From NCBI GenBank assembly GCA_007120485.1, contig SKNP01000127.1, positions 1 through 10,349 of the forward strand: a DNA stretch of 10,349 nt. The letters run 5' to 3'. Source of the stretch: Nitriliruptoraceae bacterium (GTDB lineage Bacteria; Actinomycetota; Nitriliruptoria; Nitriliruptorales; Nitriliruptoraceae). Position numbers and translations under genes: made by a program. Positions 5,973-10,349 of the stretch are shown here, one piece after another; the stretch's first letter is position 1; each line of letters opens with the position of its first letter. The notes below the pieces were generated by a model, which saw only the letters and a program-made list of their open reading frames with translations, was not told the origin of the DNA and did no database searches.

Positions 5973-7982
5973 GTGAGCCAGACCATCACCGTGCACCACG
6001 CCGGGAGCCGTGCCGACCTCGAGGCGCAGAGCACGGCCATCCAGGCCCTCAAGGCCCTGGACGCGGTCCGCGGCCAGATCGTCGCCGCGACGGTCGACGG
6101 GCACCCCTGGGACCTCGACCGTCCGGTGCCGGACGGTGCGGAGGTCGCCGCGATCTACGCGGACTCCGACGAGGGCCGGGCCATCCTGCGGCACTCCACC
6201 GCCCACCTGATGGCGCAAGCGGTGACCGACCTGTTCGACGACGCCAAGTGGGGGATCGGGCCACCGGTCGAGGACGGTTTCTACTACGACTTCGACATCG
6301 GTCGGCCGTTCACCGCCGAGGACCTCGAGCGCATCGAGGAGCGGATGGTCGAACTCGCGCGGGAGAAGCAGACCTACCAGCGCGAGGAGATCACCCGCGA
6401 GGCCGCCCTCGCCGAGTTCGCCGACCAGCCGTACAAGCGAGAGATCATCCAGCTCGTCGGCGACGGCACGATCGTCAGCGACGTCGACGCGGCACCGGAC
6501 GCCGACGAGGGCGATGCGGACGGCGATCCGACCTTCACGGTCTACCGCAACGTGCGTCCCGACGGCACGGCCGCATGGTCCGATCTGTGCCGCGGTCCGC
6601 ACGTGCCGTCGACCGATCGCATCCCGGCGTTCACGTTGCTGCGCAGCGCCGGCGCGTACTGGCGTGGCCGTGAGGACCAGCCGATGCTCCAGCGCATCTA
6701 CGGGACCGCGTGGGAATCGAAGAAGGCGATGACCGCCCACCTGACCATGCTCGAGGAGGCCAGGAAGCGCGATCACCGCAAGCTCGGCCGTGACCTCGAG
6801 CTGGTGCACTTCCCGGAGGAGCTCGGGCCGGGGCTGTCGTTGTTCCTGCCCAACGGCGCGATCGTGCGCAAGCAGATGGAGGACTGGATCCGTGACGAGA
6901 CCCTGCGTCGCGGCTACCAGCCCGTCTACACCCCGCACATCGCCAAGGAGGACCTCTGGGAGATCTCCGGGCACCTGGAGAACTACGCGGAGCTGATGTA
7001 CCCGGGCATGGAGGTCGAGGGTGCGGCCTACCGACTCAAGCCCATGAACTGCCCTTTCCACATCATGGCGTTCACCTCGCGTACCCGCTCCTACCGCGAG
7101 CTGCCCATCCGCCTCTCGGAACTGGGCACCGTCTACCGCTACGAGCGCTCGGGGGTCGTCAACGGGATGCTCCGAGCCCGCGGGTTCACCCAGGACGACA
7201 GCCACATCTTCTGCCGCGACGACCAGGTCGTCGACGAGGTCGCGGACTGCGTGGAGTTCGCGCGCGACCTCTACCGCACGTTCGGGCTGGGCGATCCGTC
7301 GCGCGTCGCCATCTCGACCCGGCCGGAGAAGTCGCTCGCCGGCAACGACGAGGGGTGGGCCGCCGCGGAGCAGGCGTTGATCGACGCCGTGGAGCGGACC
7401 GGCCTGCCCTACGAGACCGACCCGGGTGAAGGCGCCTTCTACGGGCCGAAGATCGACATCCACGCCAAGGACGCCATCGGCCGGGAATGGCAGCTGACCA
7501 CCGTGCAGATCGACTTCAACCTGCCCGAGCGGTTCGACATCGCCTACGTCGGTGCCGACGGGGACAAGCACCGGCCCTACATGGTCCACCGGGCCCTGTT
7601 CGGCTCGATCGAGCGGTTCTTCGCCGTGATGGTCGAGTCGTTCAACGGCGCCTTCCCGACCTGGCTGGCCCCCGAGCAGGTCCGGGTGGTGCCCGTGGCG
7701 GCCGACTTCGGCGACTACGCGGAGAAGGTCGCCACGACCCTGGCGGACCGCCAGGTCCGGGTCCACGTCGACGCCAGCGACGCGACCCTCGGCAACCGCA
7801 TCCGCGAGGCCCAGACGTCCAAGATCCCGTACACGCTGGTGGTCGGGGGCAGCGAGGCCGAGGCCGGCACGGTCGCGGTTCGCCCCTACCGCGGCGATCA
7901 GCGCAAGGACGTGCCCCTCGACGCGTTCGTCGCGGAGGTCGTCGACGAGATCCTCACCCGCGCGACCGGGGACCTCGCGTGA
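5973..7982 (+). CDS. thrS: Threonyl-tRNA synthetase
   Basis: This 669-residue cytoplasmic enzyme charges tRNA-Thr with threonine and removes mischarged serine. A TGS domain occupies about 1-65. The editing domain shows HSTAH (His74, His78) and CRGPH (Cys206, His210), the expected hydrolytic site. The class II catalytic core has motif 1 near 294-310, motif 2 from YRYERSG at 388-394 through RARGFTQDDSHIF, and motif 3 at VHRALFGS. The zinc ligands that bind threonine are Cys360 in MNCPFH, His411 and His539. The anticodon-binding domain runs from about 566 to the end. An acidic insert (about 170-186) lies between the two editing motifs, lengthening that segment compared with E. coli; I believe similar inserts occur in actinobacteria. 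The GTG start places the TGS domain at the N terminus. Its TGA overlaps the methyltransferase GTG, making it the first gene of the operon. Confidence 0.97.
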   Translation: MSQTITVHHAGSRADLEAQSTAIQALKALDAVRGQIVAATVDGHPWDLDRPVPDGAEVAAIYADSDEGRAILRHSTAHLMAQAVTDLFDDAKWGIGPPVEDGFYYDFDIGRPFTAEDLERIEERMVELAREKQTYQREEITREAALAEFADQPYKREIIQLVGDGTIVSDVDAAPDADEGDADGDPTFTVYRNVRPDGTAAWSDLCRGPHVPSTDRIPAFTLLRSAGAYWRGREDQPMLQRIYGTAWESKKAMTAHLTMLEEARKRDHRKLGRDLELVHFPEELGPGLSLFLPNGAIVRKQMEDWIRDETLRRGYQPVYTPHIAKEDLWEISGHLENYAELMYPGMEVEGAAYRLKPMNCPFHIMAFTSRTRSYRELPIRLSELGTVYRYERSGVVNGMLRARGFTQDDSHIFCRDDQVVDEVADCVEFARDLYRTFGLGDPSRVAISTRPEKSLAGNDEGWAAAEQALIDAVERTGLPYETDPGEGAFYGPKIDIHAKDAIGREWQLTTVQIDFNLPERFDIAYVGADGDKHRPYMVHRALFGSIERFFAVMVESFNGAFPTWLAPEQVRVVPVAADFGDYAEKVATTLADRQVRVHVDASDATLGNRIREAQTSKIPYTLVVGGSEAEAGTVAVRPYRGDQRKDVPLDAFVAEVVDEILTRATGDLA

Positions 7983-8737
7983 CCCACCAAGCGCCGAGCT
8001 ACCACGACCTCGCTGGCTGGTACGACGCGTTGTACGAGTCGACCGGCAAGGACTACGTGTCGGAGGCCCGGACGGTGCTGGCGACGCTCCACGAGGTCGG
8101 CGGCGCCGCCCCGGCGTCGCTGCTCGACGCGGCGTGCGGGACCGGCCGGCACCTGGCGGTGTTCGCCGCCGAGGTGGAGGCGGTCGCCGGGCTCGACGTC
8201 TCGCCGGAGATGCTGGCGATCGCGGCCGATCGGCTGGGTTCCGACGTGCCCCTGTACGAGGAGGATCTGCGCGCGTTCGACCTCGGTCGGACGTTCGACG
8301 CGGTCACGTGCCTGTTCTCCTCCATCGGCCACGTCGAGGACGAGACCGAACTGGACGCGGCGGTGGCCGCGATGGCCGCGCACGTCGCCCCGGGCGGGGT
8401 GCTGCTGATCGAACCGTGGCTCACCCCCGACCGCGTCGTTCCCGGGGGGATCCGCAAGCTCGACCACGCCCAGACCGAGGAAGGCGTCGTCGCCCGGGCC
8501 GTCACCTCCCGCGAGGACGGCGCCCACCTGGTGATCGAGTTCGGTTGGGCCGTGGCTACGACCGGCGGGGTGGCCACGCTGGAGGAGACCCACCGGCTGC
8601 CGTTGTTCACCCGCGAGCGCTACCTCGCCGCCGTCGAGGCCACCGGCCTGACCGCGCAGTGGCGTGACGACGTCCCGGGGTTGACGACCGGGCGGGGCCT
8701 GCTGCTCGGCCACCGTGGCGCCGGAGGCACGGGATGA
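7979..8737 (+). CDS. Class I SAM-dependent methyltransferase, DesVI/TylM1-like
   Basis: This 252-residue protein has a Rossmann-type SAM-binding fold: motif I LDAACGTGRH at 49-58, the acidic SAM-ribose position in GLDVS at 71-75, EEDLRAF at 94-100, and the post-II segment VTCLFSSIGHV at 109-119 followed by PGGVLLIEPW at 138-147. The N-terminal Y-x-LAxxYD, KDY, FSSIG and EPW features recall the DesVI/TylM1 family, which dimethylates the amino group of dTDP-aminosugars. No deoxysugar genes are nearby, so the real substrate may differ. The GTG start at 7979 overlaps the thrS stop by four bases (GTGA), and the end overlaps the next ATG (ATGA), so it is translationally coupled on both sides. The mycobacterial version of this locus has no gene here. 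The fold is certain, the substrate is not. Confidence 0.88.
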   Translation: MTHQAPSYHDLAGWYDALYESTGKDYVSEARTVLATLHEVGGAAPASLLDAACGTGRHLAVFAAEVEAVAGLDVSPEMLAIAADRLGSDVPLYEEDLRAFDLGRTFDAVTCLFSSIGHVEDETELDAAVAAMAAHVAPGGVLLIEPWLTPDRVVPGGIRKLDHAQTEEGVVARAVTSREDGAHLVIEFGWAVATTGGVATLEETHRLPLFTRERYLAAVEATGLTAQWRDDVPGLTTGRGLLLGHRGAGGTG

Positions 8738-9336
8738 CCCAGGACCCGCGAGGCGACGACCCCGGCACGCCGGACCCGCAGGCGGCCGAGCACGTCGGCC
8801 AGCACCTCCGGGACGCCCGCAGCGACCAGCGCGGGCTTCACACCGACGACCTGCAGCGCCTCTGGGCACCGTGGCGGTTCGGCTACCTCGTCGGGGACGA
8901 CCCGATCGAGGGCTGTCCGTTCTGCGTCCTGCCCGCCCGTGACCCGGAACGGGATCGCGAGTCGCTGATCCTGCACCGCGGTGAGCGTGCGTTCGTGATC
9001 TTCAACGCCTACCCCTACAACCCGGGGCACCTGATGGTCGTGCCCTACGTGCACGAGGGCGAACTCGAGGACCTGGACGGCGAGGCCGCCACCGAGATGT
9101 TCGAGCTCGGACGGCGCTCGGTCGCGGTCCTCAAACAGCGGGTGCACTGCGCCGGGATCAACCTCGGGATGAACCTCGGGGCCGCCGGGGGCGCGGGGAT
9201 CGCCGAGCACGTGCACCTGCATGTCGTCCCGCGGTGGGGCGGTGACACCAACTTCATCTCGGTCATCGGTGCCAGTCGCGTGCTGCCCAAGGCGCTCGAG
9301 GAGCTGTACGACCAGGTCGCGCCGGGGTTCACCTGA
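8734..9336 (+). CDS. HIT-family nucleotide phosphorylase/hydrolase (Rv2613c-like)
   Basis: This 200-residue protein belongs to the histidine triad superfamily. The triad HVHLHVV gives His159, His161 (the expected nucleophile) and His163. NAYPYNPGHLMVVPY at 91-105 and VPRWGGDTNF at 165-174 match my recollection of the mycobacterial Rv2613c family, reported to be an Ap4A phosphorylase; that activity is inferred here. CPFC (Cys61, Cys64) with a later His such as His107 looks like the zinc site found in many bacterial HIT proteins. The first 40 residues are polar and probably disordered, leading into LWAPWRFGYL. The ATG at 8734 overlaps the methyltransferase stop (ATGA) and has GGAGG six bases upstream. 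Its place between thrS and pgsA matches the mycobacterial order. Confidence 0.93.
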   Translation: MTQDPRGDDPGTPDPQAAEHVGQHLRDARSDQRGLHTDDLQRLWAPWRFGYLVGDDPIEGCPFCVLPARDPERDRESLILHRGERAFVIFNAYPYNPGHLMVVPYVHEGELEDLDGEAATEMFELGRRSVAVLKQRVHCAGINLGMNLGAAGGAGIAEHVHLHVVPRWGGDTNFISVIGASRVLPKALEELYDQVAPGFT

Positions 9337-9411
9337 ACCGTCCGTGACGGTCATCGGCGAGCCGCGCGGCGGGCTCGGTAGCATCGTGGGTCTCCGACGA
9401 CGCAGGACCGC
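9337..9411 (+). promoter_or_regulatory. Spacer before pgsA with two hairpins and a possible -10 box
   Basis: This is the only sizeable gap in the operon. Directly after the HIT stop, ACCGTC (9337-9342) and GACGGT (9346-9351) form a 6-base-pair hairpin with a CGT loop. A second one pairs CGAGCC (9358-9363) with GGCTCG (9372-9377). TAGCAT at 9379-9384 fits an actinobacterial -10 box and lies 27 bases before the GTG of pgsA, but no -35 is evident. It could be partial termination with a weak internal promoter, or RNA processing. Confidence 0.35.
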
Positions 9412-10131
9412 GTGGCCGTTCGCTCCAGGTTCCCGACCTACGTCGACGCCGTCACCGGGCCGGTCGGCCGCGTGCTCGCGCGCACCGGGATCACGCCCAA
9501 CACCTTGACGACGCTGGGGCTGGTGTTCACCACGGTGGCGGCCTACCTGGTCGTCAGCGGCGAGCTGGTGCTCGGCGGTTGGGTGCTGGTCGTCGGTGGC
9601 CTCATGGACACCTTCGACGGGGCGGTCGCCCGAGCGGCCGGACGCTCCAACGCGTTCGGCAGCTTCTACGACTCGGTGACCGACCGCGTCTCCGATGCGG
9701 TGATCCTGGGCGGGTTGGCCTGGTTCCTGCGTGACGAACCGCGCCTATTCGTCCTGGCGATGGTCGTGATGGTCTCCGCGAGCGTGACCAGCTACGTCCG
9801 GGCGAAGGCCGAAGCGATCGACCTCGACTGCTCCGTCGGGCTGGTCGAGCGGGCTGAGCGGGCGGTCCTGCTGATCATGGCGCTGGTGTTCCACCGCTGG
9901 GTCCTGGAGCCGGTGCTGTGGCTGCTGGCCGTCGGTGGCGTCGTCACCGTCGTCCAGCGGGTCCACCACGTGTGGTGCCAGATCGCCCGCGACCTGCCCG
10001 ACGAACTCGTCTCGCTGACGCTGCACGACCGGGCCTGGAGCCGGGCCTTCAAGGCGGCGGCACGGCGGTTCTACGGGCAGCGCAACTTCGATGAGGCGGT
10101 CGAGGCGCGTGACCCGGAGCGGCCAGGGTGA
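9412..10131 (+). CDS. pgsA: CDP-alcohol phosphatidyltransferase, probably phosphatidylinositol-phosphate synthase
   Basis: This 239-residue integral membrane enzyme transfers a phosphatidyl group from CDP-diacylglycerol to an alcohol. The family signature D-G-x2-A-R-x8-G-x3-D-x3-D is complete (Asp69, Gly70, Ala73, Arg74, Gly83, Asp87, Asp91), with the extra conserved Asp66. About six hydrophobic segments fall near 31-49, 52-68, 92-106, 110-130, 149-165 and 167-185. Inositol 1-phosphate as acceptor is inferred from synteny with mycobacterial pgsA1 and from the following PatA-like gene; phosphatidylglycerophosphate synthase is the main alternative. About 50 residues follow the last helix, rich in charged residues, and the protein is some 20 residues longer than I recall for mycobacterial PgsA1. 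The start is a GTG at 9412 with AGGA four bases upstream, a little close. The stop overlaps the next GTG. Confidence 0.88.
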   Translation: MAVRSRFPTYVDAVTGPVGRVLARTGITPNTLTTLGLVFTTVAAYLVVSGELVLGGWVLVVGGLMDTFDGAVARAAGRSNAFGSFYDSVTDRVSDAVILGGLAWFLRDEPRLFVLAMVVMVSASVTSYVRAKAEAIDLDCSVGLVERAERAVLLIMALVFHRWVLEPVLWLLAVGGVVTVVQRVHHVWCQIARDLPDELVSLTLHDRAWSRAFKAAARRFYGQRNFDEAVEARDPERPG

Positions 10132-10349
10132 GGGCGGCGGCCGACCTCGCCGACCTGCCGCCACCACCCCCGGAGTCGATCCGGCAGCGCGCGACCTACT
10201 GGCAGTACCGGGCGGTGTGGGAAGCGGCGGCGCAGCTACCGGAGCCGGTCGCCCGGCGGCTGCCCCCCAGGATCGGCGCGGCCTGGTTCCGGCTGGCCTC
10301 GCCGCGACAGCGCGAACAGGTCCGTCGCAACCTCGCCCGCGTCGTGCCG
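10128..10349 (+). CDS. LpxL/PatA-type acyltransferase, N-terminal part (runs off the window)
   Basis: The first 74 codons are present; the frame is open at the edge. It begins at a GTG overlapping the pgsA stop by four bases (GTGA), with GGAG eight bases upstream. After a proline-rich start come YWQYRAVWEAAAQLPEPVAR and a stretch ending RQREQVRRNLARVVP. This W-R-A-(hydrophobic)-LPEP-(V/A) helix followed by R-x-NLARV is typical of the N terminus of actinobacterial lauroyl/myristoyl acyltransferase-like proteins, including the PIM acyltransferase PatA (Rv2611c). The catalytic HxxxxD motif would lie outside the window. Synteny after pgsA strongly supports the call. The likely role is acylation of phosphatidylinositol mannosides at the inner face of the membrane. 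Confidence 0.78.
   Translation, partial: MRAAADLADLPPPPPESIRQRATYWQYRAVWEAAAQLPEPVARRLPPRIGAAWFRLASPRQREQVRRNLARVVP

Noticed and set aside
5610..7766. A long open frame on the minus strand opposite thrS (over 700 codons)
   Set aside because: It is a shadow produced by high GC content. The thrS frame carries every family motif, while the opposite frame has no recognisable domain and also overlaps the small membrane protein gene on the same strand.
1..10349. CRISPR array, insertion sequence, rRNA or tRNA genes, attachment sites
   Set aside because: Reading both strands, I saw no regularly spaced repeats, transposase or recombinase frame, or structural RNA in the window.

Overview
The window is GC-rich (very strong G/C bias at third codon positions) with frequent GTG starts and genes joined by GTGA/ATGA stop-start overlaps. 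Together with a thrS–HIT–pgsA–acyltransferase cluster and a secreted protein carrying the actinobacterial form of S-layer-homology repeat, this points to an actinobacterium. A deep-branching, non-mycobacterial lineage (Nitriliruptoria- or Acidimicrobiia-like) is my guess from the repeat style; the sequence does not prove it.

Region 1 (1-3844, minus strand) is a three-gene operon for a molybdenum hydroxylase of the xanthine dehydrogenase/CO dehydrogenase superfamily, read FAD subunit, [2Fe-2S] subunit, molybdopterin subunit. All expected cofactor motifs are present. The active-site loop is not that of CO dehydrogenase, so the substrate is unknown. A further minus-strand frame may begin at 59 and leave the window. 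Region 2 (3845-4159) is a gene-free, hairpin-rich spacer holding a strong terminator candidate and, by position, the operon's promoter. Region 3 (4160-5796, minus strand) holds a secreted protein with three SLH-like repeats and a cysteine-containing C-terminal domain, and a small two-helix membrane protein.

Region 4 (5797-5972) is a divergent intergenic region with nested inverted repeats upstream of thrS. Region 5 (5973-10349, plus strand) is a tightly packed operon: thrS (threonyl-tRNA synthetase), a SAM-dependent methyltransferase of DesVI/TylM1 type, a HIT-family nucleotide hydrolase/phosphorylase, a CDP-alcohol phosphatidyltransferase (probably phosphatidylinositol-phosphate synthase) and the start of an LpxL/PatA-type acyltransferase. 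Without the methyltransferase this is the gene order of the mycobacterial Rv2614c-Rv2611c locus, which starts phosphatidylinositol mannoside synthesis; a pimA-like mannosyltransferase would be expected just past the right edge.

Most of the window is recognisable metabolism and housekeeping. I see no clear undescribed system. The points most worth checking are the inserted methyltransferase, the unassigned molybdenum hydroxylase, the cysteine pattern of the SLH-like protein and the structured thrS upstream region.
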